DNA of 64,000 nucleotides from Lysobacter sp. MMG2. GTDB lineage: Bacteria; Pseudomonadota; Gammaproteobacteria; Xanthomonadales; Xanthomonadaceae. Positions 1 through 8,323 of the stretch are shown here, in pieces. The stretch covers positions 1 to 64,000 of the forward strand of contig NZ_JAERQY020000002.1 of NCBI RefSeq assembly GCF_016735495.2, read 5' to 3'. Below the pieces are notes generated by a model. The model had not been told where the DNA came from. It did no database searches and saw nothing but the letters and a program-made list of their open reading frames with translations. The position numbers and the translations under genes were made by a program. Within the stretch, counting starts at the first letter, position 1. The number at the start of each line of letters is the position of its first letter.

Positions 1-123
1 GCCGGCTTCAACCTCTTTCAGGATCCGGACGATCTGTTCCTCGGTGAATTTCGACTTCTTCATGCAGAGCTCCTTCTGGGGAAACTCTACTTCCAACTGG
101 ATCGAATTTTCGAGGACGCTACA
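1..123 (-). mobile_element. IS3-family insertion sequence, left end and start of orfA (cut by window edge)
   Basis: On the minus strand an ATG at 63 opens MKKSKFTEEQIVRILKEVEAG, the N-terminus typical of IS3-family OrfA (helix-turn-helix DNA-binding subunit of the DDE transposase). GGAG lies about 8 bases upstream of the ATG. Only 21 codons are in the window. The terminal inverted repeat cannot be proved here; a TGTAGCG at 123-117 is a plausible terminus because IS3 elements usually begin with TG. The frame is open from base 300 into the transposase, so the element was inserted within a small T6SS-linked ORF. The family call is firm; the boundary is inference. Confidence 0.8.
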
Positions 124-300
124 CACCGGGTTACGCAGTTGGGGGGTTTCGCTCACACTGCTATGCGAGTTGACCAATTCCTCTTCAAGCTCGTTCTCAT
201 ACAAATCTGGCTTGTAGTCCTGCTTGGCCTTCTTCGCAGCCGCGCGACTTTCCGCGCTCTCCGTTGCCCCGTACCACCACAACCATTCTGCGTAATACAT
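64..300 (-). pseudogene. Small T6SS-linked ORF interrupted by the IS element
   Basis: ATG at 300-298 shares its A with the TGA of the VasX-like effector gene (302-300), so translation should be coupled. The product begins MYYAEWLWWYGATESAESRA and continues hydrophilic and charged (KKAKQ, NELEEELVN). About 59 codons precede the presumed IS end near 123, after which the sequence is IS leader. No stop occurs before the transposase ATG, which is in the same frame 79 codons on. Family not recognised. Its position directly after an effector fits a cognate immunity protein or accessory factor, but it shows no membrane segment in the remaining part, unlike many immunity proteins to pore formers. Probably non-functional as it stands. 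Confidence 0.55.
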
Positions 301-2966
301 CAGGCGATCTCCTCCAATGTGCCAAACAGATCACCCAGCTCATCCTCCATCGACGAGTACAACTTCGTATCGTCACGCAGCCGGTAGCAGCAGCGGTCGC
401 ACCATTTCTCCAGTGCGTCATCGTCGAAGATCGCTATCGCGATGGTCGCCACGGTAATGATCACCGTGCCGTAGAACGTCATTCGCCCTAGTAGCAGCAT
501 GGCCGCATCGTTGGCGGCCAGGCGGCTGGACAACCCAGCAAGTCTCAAGAACCCTGCTCGCCGCCCAGCATGTTCAGTGGTATCCGCCAGCCACTTAAAC
601 AGCGGTCCAGCAACAGCGAACGCCGCGCCGCCTTGACCGAGGATTAGCGCGCCGGTGGCAAGAACACGAACCGTATATGCAGTACCAAGGGCCGACTTGC
701 TCTGACTGAAACTCTTGCTTGCATCCCCCATATCCCACCCAATACTCACCACTCCCGCCACACCCGACAGCGTCGCACCCCACAGCCGGAACCGCCCCAG
801 GCTGATCTGCGCCCCGCGATGGGCCACGCTGTCCTTCGCGGTCGTGGCCAGCACATGCTCGGTGCCCACCGCCAGCAGTTCGTGACCGGCGCCCGCCGCA
901 GCCAGCCCACCGGCAACAAATTCCGACCAGAACCGTCCCGGGCTCTGCTCCTCGTACTGGCGCCCCTGCATCAGCAGCAACCCGGCTTGCAGGAACAACA
1001 ACACGCCTCCCGCACGCACCTTGTAGAAGTCGTTCTTGTGCGCGTTGGTCACGTTGTCGACGAAGCGCTTTTCCAGGGCTCGCATCACCGGCTGCCGCAC
1101 GCGACCCGGGGCCGGTGCGCGTCCAGCCCGGGCGTGCTCGGCCAGGCGCATCTCCACCGCTTGCGGGCCCAATAGCGCCGCCAGCAGCACGCTCATGCAG
1201 TGGTTCAGGGCTCTGTCGGCGAAGTTCGGCGCGCTCGTGCGCAACACCTGCCGGCCCAGGCTGCCCACCCATGCCAGCGCACCAGCCTTCTGCACCGGTG
1301 AGTAGGTCGACACCGTGTCCAGGTAAGCGTCCGCCGCGCCGAACTGCGTCAACAGATCGCTCGATTGCTTCAGCGCGCTCTGCATCGCATCCAGGGTCTG
1401 GCCGACCGTGTCCGGCGGCTTCGCCCGCTCGATCGTCTGCGCCAGCGCCTGCTGGATGTGCGCCTGGTTCAGCGTGATCCCACGCAGCGCCAGGTTGGGA
1501 CGATCGGTCTGCGGGGCGCTCCACCACGCGTCCAGCAGCTTGGCGCCGTCCGCGTCGCCGTCCAGGCCCATCACGCACAGCCCGGTCTGGTGGGCGAAGC
1601 ACCAGCCGCTACCGGTGTCGGCGTCGTCGTAGGCGTCCAGCGCGTTGTGCAACTGCGCGCTTTGCAGCCACGTCCGATGATCCGGCGCGCGCCTGTCGGC
1701 CAGTTTCTGCGCGGCTTCGCCCTGCTGCGCGAACAAGTCCAGGTTGCTCCGCATCCGGTCGGTCTTCACCGACTTGGCGTAGCGGGTCTCGAATACGCGC
1801 GCGTATTCGCCCGCTTCCATCTTCTGCCGGTACTTCGCCGTGACGACCTGTGCGTGCTCGTGCAGGTACGCTTCGGCCTGTTCGTTCCAGGTGCGCTCCT
1901 CTGCATCGTTCAGCACCGCGCCACGGCCGCGCGCTATGCCCGGGTCCATCACGCGGGCCCGCTCGATGTCGATCTCGTGCTGGCTCGCGATCGCCGCACG
2001 CCGCTGCTGGAACAACTCGCGCACCTGGCCGAACGCCTGCGCCGTGGTCACCAGCCGTTCGTTGCTGACGCCGGCCTTGTTCTCGTACTCCAACCAGTCC
2101 TTCAGTTGCTCGGTCGCCGCATTGCGCCAGGCGTTCAACTCCTGTGTGATGCCGATCGGGTCGTGCAGCACGATGCCCATCTGCACCGTCGTCGCGGGCG
2201 GCAGGAAGCGGTCGTCCAGCGGATACAGCTGCTTGCGCAATGCCGCTTCGGCTTCGGCGGCGAACGGCGGCCGCGCTTCACCGGGCGCGGAATACGGCAC
2301 GACGACTTTGCCGGTGCGAAGGCGGTAATCCAGCACCATCTCGCCGATCTGCTCCGATGCCAGCGTGTCCAGGTGCGGTTTGTACTTGTTGGCCTGCTGA
2401 CGCACGTTGAGCCACTGCAGGGTGTCGCGCAGCGCGGACTCGGTGCGGTAACGCTCCTGCATGACCGACGTCAGCGGGTCCGGCGTGTACAGCAGGCGCA
2501 CTTCCTCGTATTGGTCCGGGGCGCCAAATTCGAGCGTCGCGCCGATCTGCGATTTTCCGCTCCCGTCGGGCGCCTGCCGCTGCAATGCCTGATGCATCCC
2601 TGCCAACGCATTGGCCGGCGGCGGCGCATCCGGGTGGTAGGTCCACATGCGGCCGTTGTCGCCCATCTGCATCGGCTTCACATGCCACTGCCCACGTTGC
2701 TTGTGGAACACATACAGGTAGCCGGCGCGCAGCGTGCGTACCACGTAGCGGGCGCGCTGCAGGCGGGGCAGTCCCAGGGCCAGCTGCGCCGGCAGCAGCG
2801 GCAATCCGGCCTGCGCCGGGTCGTTCTCGTCCAGCCCCACCACGGCATAACGCAAGGGCAGCACCACCAGCGGTGGGGTACATCCGGTGCGCGATGTGTT
2901 CAAACATCCCAGCCGGTCGGCCTGTTCGAGGTAGGCACGCATTTGTTCGTGATTGGGGGTATCCAT
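300..2966 (-). CDS. VasX-like type VI secretion effector, putative pore-forming toxin
   Basis: 888 residues. The N-terminal part (about 1-200; LPLRYAVVG, YVVRTLRAGYLYVF, WTYHPD) resembles the toxin VasX N-terminal region of T6SS cargo effectors. The middle is long, charged and helical. From about residue 645 on there are several hydrophobic stretches (about 651-668, 684-700, 726-742, 766-790 and 830-848), the colicin-like layout described for VasX of Vibrio cholerae, which permeabilises inner membranes of rivals. It lies 9 bases after the DUF4123 adaptor gene in a vgrG operon, the standard cargo position. The 3' part (about 300-740) looks less GC-rich than the rest, consistent with exchange of the toxin tip. 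No intact immunity gene is visible next to it. Family call fairly confident; pore activity is inferred from family and topology. Confidence 0.75.
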   Translation of the reverse strand: MDTPNHEQMRAYLEQADRLGCLNTSRTGCTPPLVVLPLRYAVVGLDENDPAQAGLPLLPAQLALGLPRLQRARYVVRTLRAGYLYVFHKQRGQWHVKPMQMGDNGRMWTYHPDAPPPANALAGMHQALQRQAPDGSGKSQIGATLEFGAPDQYEEVRLLYTPDPLTSVMQERYRTESALRDTLQWLNVRQQANKYKPHLDTLASEQIGEMVLDYRLRTGKVVVPYSAPGEARPPFAAEAEAALRKQLYPLDDRFLPPATTVQMGIVLHDPIGITQELNAWRNAATEQLKDWLEYENKAGVSNERLVTTAQAFGQVRELFQQRRAAIASQHEIDIERARVMDPGIARGRGAVLNDAEERTWNEQAEAYLHEHAQVVTAKYRQKMEAGEYARVFETRYAKSVKTDRMRSNLDLFAQQGEAAQKLADRRAPDHRTWLQSAQLHNALDAYDDADTGSGWCFAHQTGLCVMGLDGDADGAKLLDAWWSAPQTDRPNLALRGITLNQAHIQQALAQTIERAKPPDTVGQTLDAMQSALKQSSDLLTQFGAADAYLDTVSTYSPVQKAGALAWVGSLGRQVLRTSAPNFADRALNHCMSVLLAALLGPQAVEMRLAEHARAGRAPAPGRVRQPVMRALEKRFVDNVTNAHKNDFYKVRAGGVLLFLQAGLLLMQGRQYEEQSPGRFWSEFVAGGLAAAGAGHELLAVGTEHVLATTAKDSVAHRGAQISLGRFRLWGATLSGVAGVVSIGWDMGDASKSFSQSKSALGTAYTVRVLATGALILGQGGAAFAVAGPLFKWLADTTEHAGRRAGFLRLAGLSSRLAANDAAMLLLGRMTFYGTVIITVATIAIAIFDDDALEKWCDRCCYRLRDDTKLYSSMEDELGDLFGTLEEIA

Positions 2967-2975
2967 GGGGGCGCC

Positions 2976-3848
2976 TCAGTTCATGGTCATCAGGGTCTGG
3001 GCCAGACGTGCACCGCCCGCCTGCGCAGCCGCCAGCGCCTGCGGCCATCGCGGCAGACGCTCGGGAGCGGCAGGTTGCGTCAGACACCACAACACGTAGT
3101 CGAAACGATCCTCTTCGCGCGTCAGGCCATGGACGCTCACTTGGCTCAACAGGTGGGCCACCTGGCTCAAACGCTCGCCGGGGCAGTCGACGGCGAACAC
3201 CGACGGCGTGAACTGCTCCAGACTGTGCAATATCAGGTGGGCTTCAAGATCGTCGCCGAGCAACGCACTCCACAGTGCGGGATCGGGATGCAGCGGCGGC
3301 AACGTGACCGGCTGCGGTCGCGCCAGGCCGCGATGGCTGCGCCATGCGGCGCGGTTGTCCTGCGGTGACGGCACGCGCCACCACCACACGACCAGTGGGG
3401 CGAAGAAGGCCTGCGACCAGGCGACATCGCGCCGGGACAACGCGTCGAGTACATGCGGGACGTGGTAACGCAGTAGGTAGTCGTCGCCGTCCGGGCCCAT
3501 CATGCGGTTGGCCTGCGCCAGATGTTGCGCCAGTTGCTCCGGCGGGCACGTCGACACCAGCCAGCCGCACAGCGCGGGTTGCAACGCATGGCGGGCGAGG
3601 GAGTTCAAGGCCTCCAGCTCGTCGAGGTTGTCGCCGCCGCGCGCATCCCAGGCGACCAGCATCGGGCCGTGCTCGCGCAGATTGGTGTACTCCGGCTGTG
3701 TCAGCAGCGGATGCAGCGAAACCTTTGGGTTGGCGTGCAACTGCTCGCATTGGGGCGGCGACAACACACCGGCCTCGATCAGAAGCGCCGGGCGCGACTG
3801 CGGGTGTTCGACCAGATCGACATTGAGGCGGCTGCGCAACGTGCTCAT
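2976..3848 (-). CDS. DUF4123 T6SS effector adaptor (Tap/TEC-type chaperone)
   Basis: 290 residues from the ATG at 3848, which overlaps the vgrG stop (ATGA). The open frame extends 19 codons further upstream, but only inside vgrG. Features of DUF4123 are visible: an early AWD segment (LVAWDARGG), a central W-rich core (VVWWWRVPS) and a C-terminal helical lobe. DUF4123 proteins bind an effector and load it on the cognate VgrG spike without being secreted. The order vgrG, DUF4123, effector with overlapping or 9-base junctions makes this the loader for the downstream VasX-like protein. Confidence 0.8.
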   Translation of the reverse strand: MSTLRSRLNVDLVEHPQSRPALLIEAGVLSPPQCEQLHANPKVSLHPLLTQPEYTNLREHGPMLVAWDARGGDNLDELEALNSLARHALQPALCGWLVSTCPPEQLAQHLAQANRMMGPDGDDYLLRYHVPHVLDALSRRDVAWSQAFFAPLVVWWWRVPSPQDNRAAWRSHRGLARPQPVTLPPLHPDPALWSALLGDDLEAHLILHSLEQFTPSVFAVDCPGERLSQVAHLLSQVSVHGLTREEDRFDYVLWCLTQPAAPERLPRWPQALAAAQAGGARLAQTLMTMN

Positions 3849-5950
3849 GCGCCACCTCCAAACTTCACCACGCCTTGCCGGGCGGCAATCGCCTTGAGCA
3901 GGCATTCCAGACAGATGGGTTCTTTCGGCGAGCCGCTGATCGCAAAGTTGTTACCGGCGCCACCGCCTTCTATCCTCACCGGTCCTTTGAGGCGAATTTC
4001 AAGCGCCTCGACGCGGATTCCGCTGCCGTCGATCGTGATCGTGCCGCCAGGACCGCGCAGGACAATACGCTCGGCTCCGTCCAGTTCAGACAGTTGTGTG
4101 CGTTGCGTGATGGCCTCGCCCGCTTCAACAGTGATACGTCCTTGGACGCGATGCTCGTAATGCCCGCCGGTTTCGGCTTTGCGATCGGTTGCGGTCTTTT
4201 CGATGCGGACGTTGCCGATGTCTTCGATCAGGTCCTTGGCGATGGTGACGTGGCGGCTGCGGCCGATGTCGATGACGTGGTCGCGGCCCAGCGTCTCGCG
4301 GCGGTCCTGACCGATGCTCAGCGTCTCATCGTTGCCGACCGATTCCTTGCGGTCATGACCGATGGCGATGGCTTCGTCGTTGCCGACGTCCTCGCTGCGG
4401 TCATGCCCCACCCTCGTCGTCTCGTCGTGCTCGACGACGATGTTCTGGTCCTTCTGCGCGTGGACGAAGATCTCTTCCTGTCCGGCTTCGTCTTCGAAGC
4501 GAAGCTCGTTGTAGCCCTCGCCCTTGTGCGTCTGCGTCTTGAATGTCGTGCGTGTCTTGTGGTGCGGCAGCTCGTACGGGGGACGGTTCGCAGCGTGATA
4601 GGCACGGCCGGTGACGATGGGCTGGTCCGGGTCACCTTCCAGGAAGCTGACGATCACCTCGTGCCCGATGCGCGGCAGCGCCATGAAGCCGTACATCGTG
4701 CCGGCCCAGCCCTGGCTCACGCGTATCCAACAGGTTGCGTTCTCCCGCGGGCCTTGGCGATCCCAGGGGAACCAGACCTGGACACGGCCGTGTTCGTCGC
4801 AGTGGATCTCCTCACCTTCGGGGCCGACGACGTGCGCGATCTGCGGGCCGTCCACGACCGGGCGCGGCGCGGGTTCCGGTTTCCAGTCGTAATGCGCCGG
4901 GACCACGGTGGCCTCGAAGCGATAACGTGTGCCGTGCTCGGCGCCAAAGCCGTCGGCTTCCTGGCTGGTTGCCTGTTCACCCGCATGGCGCATGGACACG
5001 ACGCGCCAGCGGTCATTCAAACGGGCCGTCGGATGGCCGGCCAGGTCGAACGCCAGACCCGGCCACAGGCGGGCATCGTCGCCCTCGATCCGCGCATGCT
5101 CGGCTGCGTTGCGCAGGCCCGACAGGCGGGTGCGTGTGAACGGTTTGCCGGCTTCATCGCGCTTGTAGCGATCGGCGTAATCGTAGTGTTCGTAATCGCC
5201 AATGGCGTTCTCGGAGGCCCATGCCTTGGCCTGGTGCTCCAGGTCGTATCGGGGATTCTTGAAGGTGTACTCCCGGCTCGTGGCGCGCGTCGGCGCGAGC
5301 TGCCGGCGATAGCCGAAGTGCCACAGGTGTGGGCCGGGCGCGTCGCCCGCCGGAGCGGGTTGGTAGAGCACCGTGCCCTCAAGCGCCGGCGCGCTATCGA
5401 TCTTGTCGCTCAGCACCAGGGTGGATTGACCATTGACGACTTCGTGCCAATGGACGATGCCTTCTTCGGTCGCCAGCCGGTGCAGGAACGCGCTGTCCAG
5501 CTCCCGGTACTGGACGGCATATTCCCGGGCCTCATGGTGGCCGACATAGGCGGTGCGCGTGCCGACCACGCGATGTTCCTTCAACAGCGTCGCCAGGATC
5601 TCGGTCGCGTTGACCTGCTGGAAGATGCGGCTGTTATGCCTCAACGCGAGTCGCGCGAGCGGCGATTCGACGACGGCGCGATAACGGGTGCGTTGGAAAC
5701 CCGTTTCGTCCGTCTCGAACGCGGTGACGATACCGACGACGGTGCGTTCGGCGATGCCGTCACGCTCTATGGTGAAGGTGGCCTCGTGGTCCAACAATGT
5801 GTTGGTGTCGATGGCGTCGTTGAAGCTGGACAGGTCCAGTTCCAGTCGGAAAGGCTGAGAGACACTTTCCTCCAGTTCAAACCGGACGACATCCAGGTCG
5901 GGGCCGTCGGGGACGGCGAGTCGAAAGCGAAGGTCCGACTGCATCGGCAT
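3845..5950 (-). CDS. vgrG: Type VI secretion tip protein VgrG/TssI
   Basis: 701 residues from the ATG at 5950 (MPMQSDLRF); ATGs at 5959 and 5944 and a TTG at 5971 are alternatives, none with a strong ribosome site. Residues 1 to about 370 are the gp27-like base (SDLRFRLAV, VVGIVTAFE, RQLAPTRATSREYTFKNP). Next comes the gp5 OB-fold with CWIRVSQGWAG and RIGHEVIVSFLEGDPDQP, then a spike of repeated GHDRxExVGNDE-type units ending in a beta-rich tail (GGTITIDGSG). No extra C-terminal effector domain is fused. It forms the puncturing tip of the T6SS and heads an operon with its adaptor and effector. Structural tss genes are not in the window. Confidence 0.95.
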   Translation of the reverse strand: MPMQSDLRFRLAVPDGPDLDVVRFELEESVSQPFRLELDLSSFNDAIDTNTLLDHEATFTIERDGIAERTVVGIVTAFETDETGFQRTRYRAVVESPLARLALRHNSRIFQQVNATEILATLLKEHRVVGTRTAYVGHHEAREYAVQYRELDSAFLHRLATEEGIVHWHEVVNGQSTLVLSDKIDSAPALEGTVLYQPAPAGDAPGPHLWHFGYRRQLAPTRATSREYTFKNPRYDLEHQAKAWASENAIGDYEHYDYADRYKRDEAGKPFTRTRLSGLRNAAEHARIEGDDARLWPGLAFDLAGHPTARLNDRWRVVSMRHAGEQATSQEADGFGAEHGTRYRFEATVVPAHYDWKPEPAPRPVVDGPQIAHVVGPEGEEIHCDEHGRVQVWFPWDRQGPRENATCWIRVSQGWAGTMYGFMALPRIGHEVIVSFLEGDPDQPIVTGRAYHAANRPPYELPHHKTRTTFKTQTHKGEGYNELRFEDEAGQEEIFVHAQKDQNIVVEHDETTRVGHDRSEDVGNDEAIAIGHDRKESVGNDETLSIGQDRRETLGRDHVIDIGRSRHVTIAKDLIEDIGNVRIEKTATDRKAETGGHYEHRVQGRITVEAGEAITQRTQLSELDGAERIVLRGPGGTITIDGSGIRVEALEIRLKGPVRIEGGGAGNNFAISGSPKEPICLECLLKAIAARQGVVKFGGGA

Positions 5951-6329
5951 TGCGATCATCCATGGAGGCAAGGGCCAGAATGTGCGTGGTGATCAGCACG
6001 CTGCTCAACACGAAAGAGTCTTCGGTGCGTGCCGCTCGAGTTCGTTCCCCATCTTCTGAGCGCACACACGTACGCAGCATGTCCGGCCTTACTCGATCGC
6101 AATGCTCATCGCCTCGACGAACGTTCGCGATGCAGGCTGGTCGCGGCCCGTCTCGGGGTGAAGTAGGGAGCAGACGCGGGGGCTGACTCCAGGTGCTCGC
6201 CAAGGTCGGGGCGCCGTGGCCGCCGAACGATGCAACTTTGTGAACCTGAACGCAGCGGCCGACCGCGCTTTAGCGAGCGAAGGCTCAAGGACGCAACGTG
6301 GTGATCGCCGCCGTGGAGGCGCTGCCGGG
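5951..6329. other. Intergenic stretch upstream of vgrG, no gene seen
   Basis: About 380 bases between the vgrG start and the stop of the 241-residue membrane protein, both on the minus strand. Open frames on either strand have the composition of chance GC-rich frames. It should carry the vgrG promoter, but I cannot point to a convincing -35/-10 pair. Confidence 0.4.
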
Positions 6330-7055
6330 CTAACGGCTGCCGTCGTCCTGCGTTTCGTCGGCGAGGCCCGCGCCCAGCCCCATGCCGAGGCCGCCGGCGG
6401 CCAGCCCGCCGCCCATGCCGCCGCCCATGCCGCCGCCCATTCCTCCGCCACCGCCGCGACCGCCCTGTCGGTCTTCCTTCGCGCCCTCGCCTTTTCCCTT
6501 GGTGCTGGACGACGGGCGCGCGGGGCCCTGTCGCGGGATGTCGAGGTTCGCCGGCACGGGATCCAGGTCGAGCACACCGCGGATGAAGTCGCGCAGCGAG
6601 ACGACGAGTTCGGCCGTGTGCACCTGCCTTCCGGCGACGAGGTCCTCCGCCGCGCGCGCGGCCAGGCGCACCTGTTCGTCGGTGCCCAGCAGCAGGATGT
6701 CCGACAGTGCGCCTTCGACCGCATCGCGGATACGGCGCGAGCGGTCCGAGCTCGGCCACGTCAGTTCCGCGCTGCCGGGCTCCACGCCAGGCGTGGCGTC
6801 CGTGCCACGCCGTTGCAGGTCGCGCAGGTGGGTGGGATCGACCGCTAGGTTGCCGGTGAAGGAACCGCCCAGCGTCTTGTAGGCCGCGATGAGCGTGCGC
6901 AGGCGCTCGTTGATCTGGCGGTTCTCGCGCTCACGTCGTGCCTGCACGATCTGCATCACGATCAGGCGGATGCCCACGCCGATCAGCGTGATCACCGCCA
7001 GCCCGATCAGCGTGGACAGCACCGCCTGCCAGGAACTGAAATCCAGGTTGCGCAT
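6330..7055 (-). CDS. Membrane-anchored protein with Gly/Met-rich tail, function unknown
   Basis: 241 residues from the ATG at 7055, chosen because GGGAGG precedes it by about 5 bases and the protein then starts with a membrane segment. Residues about 10-35 are one transmembrane helix (LIGLAVITLIGVGIRLIV), followed by a charged helical region (QARRERENRQINERLR) and a soluble middle with a conserved-looking stretch (IRDAVEGALSDILLLG, LAARAAEDLVAGRQVHTAELV). The C-terminus is low-complexity: repeated GGGMGG units after a KGKGEGAKEDRQ linker. I do not recognise a named family. Likely an inner-membrane protein with a cytoplasmic domain. Confidence 0.75.
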   Translation of the reverse strand: MRNLDFSSWQAVLSTLIGLAVITLIGVGIRLIVMQIVQARRERENRQINERLRTLIAAYKTLGGSFTGNLAVDPTHLRDLQRRGTDATPGVEPGSAELTWPSSDRSRRIRDAVEGALSDILLLGTDEQVRLAARAAEDLVAGRQVHTAELVVSLRDFIRGVLDLDPVPANLDIPRQGPARPSSSTKGKGEGAKEDRQGGRGGGGGMGGGMGGGMGGGLAAGGLGMGLGAGLADETQDDGSR

Positions 7056-7140
7056 GGGGCCTCCCGTGCCTGCTTCGGACACGCTAGCGCATCGTGCGCG
7101 GGCGTGTCGTGGATGGGGCGACGGCGCGCGCATGAGACCT

Positions 7141-7163
7141 CCCTCTCCCCTTGCGGGAGAGGG
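7141..7163. repeat. Palindromic intergenic repeat, CCCTCTCCCC...GGGAGAGGG type
   Basis: Inverted repeat CCCTCTCCC / GGGAGAGGG with a short loop, followed by a second small palindrome (GGCCGCCGAAGGCGGCC). Related copies occur near 26981, 41723, 55702 and 55833. It lies between divergent genes (7055 minus, 7286 plus). Probably a dispersed REP-like element. Confidence 0.65.
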
Positions 7164-7285
7164 ACAGGCCGCCGAAGGCGGCCAGGGAGAGGGGTATGTC
7201 CGCATGCACAGCCCCACACCTCACGCCGCCCTAATGCCCCCGCCACCACGATGACGGCCATCGCCACCGCCCGGGGAAGGCCGTC

Positions 7286-7921
7286 ATGATGAGAACGCTC
7301 GCCATCGCGCTCGCCTGCAGCACGCTGATCGCCTCGCTTGCTTCGCCCGCCGACGCGCAATCGCGCAAGCAGCCCACGTCGTCCGTCGAGGTCTCCAAAC
7401 CCGCCGCTTCGCTTCCCGGCCCGACCTACGCCTGGGTGCCGATGCCCGCGCAGCTGAGCGCGGAGTTCGACCAGCGCGTGCAGGACCCGGCACTGCGCGC
7501 GCGGCTGGAAGCAGCGTTGAACAAGGCCCTGCAAGCGAAGGGCTATCGCCGCATCGACGACGTGCGCAAGGCCGACCTCGCCTTCGCTTACCGCGTCGGT
7601 GTTCGCGATGTGCAGCAGACGAGCGTGAAGGAAACCAGGTCGCAGGGCGGCAGCATCCGCGAGAGCGCGCTGGAATGCGGGCACGGCGGCTGTTCGCAAC
7701 TGGTCGAACACGGCGCCGGTGGCGTGCCGACGTTCAAGGTGAAGACCGTCGACACGGTCGAGGGCGGCCTGCAGATCGAGGCGATCCAGCCCTCCGACAT
7801 CCGCGTGCTGTGGCGCGCGCTTTATCGCGGCTCGGTGAAGGCCAAGGGCGCCGGCGCGGTGAACCTGGACACCGTGGCGACGCAGACGCTGGCCTCGTTG
7901 CCCAAGGCGCCGTCGAAGTAA
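7286..7921 (+). CDS. Secreted DUF4136-like protein
   Basis: 211 residues with a clear Sec signal peptide (MMRTLAIALACSTLIASLASPADAQ). A second ATG follows directly at 7289. The mature part has the DUF4136-like pattern: a short strand (TYAWVPM), a helix with LEAALNKALQAKGYRRID, then KADLAFAYRVGV and a C-terminal WRALYRGSV strand, as in periplasmic proteins and lipoproteins of unknown function. No lipobox Cys is present. Monocistronic. Family call moderate. Confidence 0.75.
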   Translation: MMRTLAIALACSTLIASLASPADAQSRKQPTSSVEVSKPAASLPGPTYAWVPMPAQLSAEFDQRVQDPALRARLEAALNKALQAKGYRRIDDVRKADLAFAYRVGVRDVQQTSVKETRSQGGSIRESALECGHGGCSQLVEHGAGGVPTFKVKTVDTVEGGLQIEAIQPSDIRVLWRALYRGSVKAKGAGAVNLDTVATQTLASLPKAPSK

Positions 7922-7942
7922 GCGCGCGGTGTTGGCGGACGC

Positions 7943-8236
7943 TCAACCGTCTTTGGATTGGGCGTTCTTCTCGTTTTCCGTGGCCTTATCCACGATGTGC
8001 TCGTAGAGCTGCACGAGCTGCGCGCCGAGCGCGTGGAACTCCGGGTTGCGCGCGACGAAATGCTGCCCGTCCTGCGCGTCCTCCAGCGCCCGCTTCATGA
8101 AGTCCAGGTCGGCGTCGGTGATTCGTTCGCCGGCATCGACGCGCTTTTTCAGCGCCATCGCGCGCGGCAGGCGGAACTTCACCAGGCGATCGAGCAACGC
8201 CTGCAGGGTCGCGGTGTCATCGGGGTGCTCGGACAT
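7943..8236 (-). CDS. Small conserved hypothetical protein
   Basis: 97 residues from the ATG at 8236 ([11 protein letters not shown]) with GAGG 9 bases upstream. An in-frame longer start at 8296 lacks a ribosome site. The protein is helical and charged ([38 protein letters not shown]) with no membrane segment and no cysteine. Function not recognised. Convergent with the DUF4136-like gene and in the same direction as the upstream chitinase gene. Confidence 0.7.
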   Translation of the reverse strand: MSEHPDDTATLQALLDRLVKFRLPRAMALKKRVDAGERITDADLDFMKRALEDAQDGQHFVARNPEFHALGAQLVQLYEHIVDKATENEKNAQSKDG

Positions 8237-8323
8237 GAAGGCCGCCTCGTTCGCGGGGGCGTCATTGTGCGCCCCGTGCCGCGATCCCGACTTCACGCGC
8301 GTTTCACTGCGAGCGCGCCCGCC

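Noticed and set aside
3875-5992. 705-codon plus-strand frame opposite vgrG
   Set aside because: Mirror of the VgrG reading frame; no domains, while the minus strand shows the full VgrG architecture.
5950-6203. Small ORFs on either strand between vgrG and the Gly/Met-rich protein gene
   Set aside because: No ribosome sites and chance-like Arg/Ser composition.
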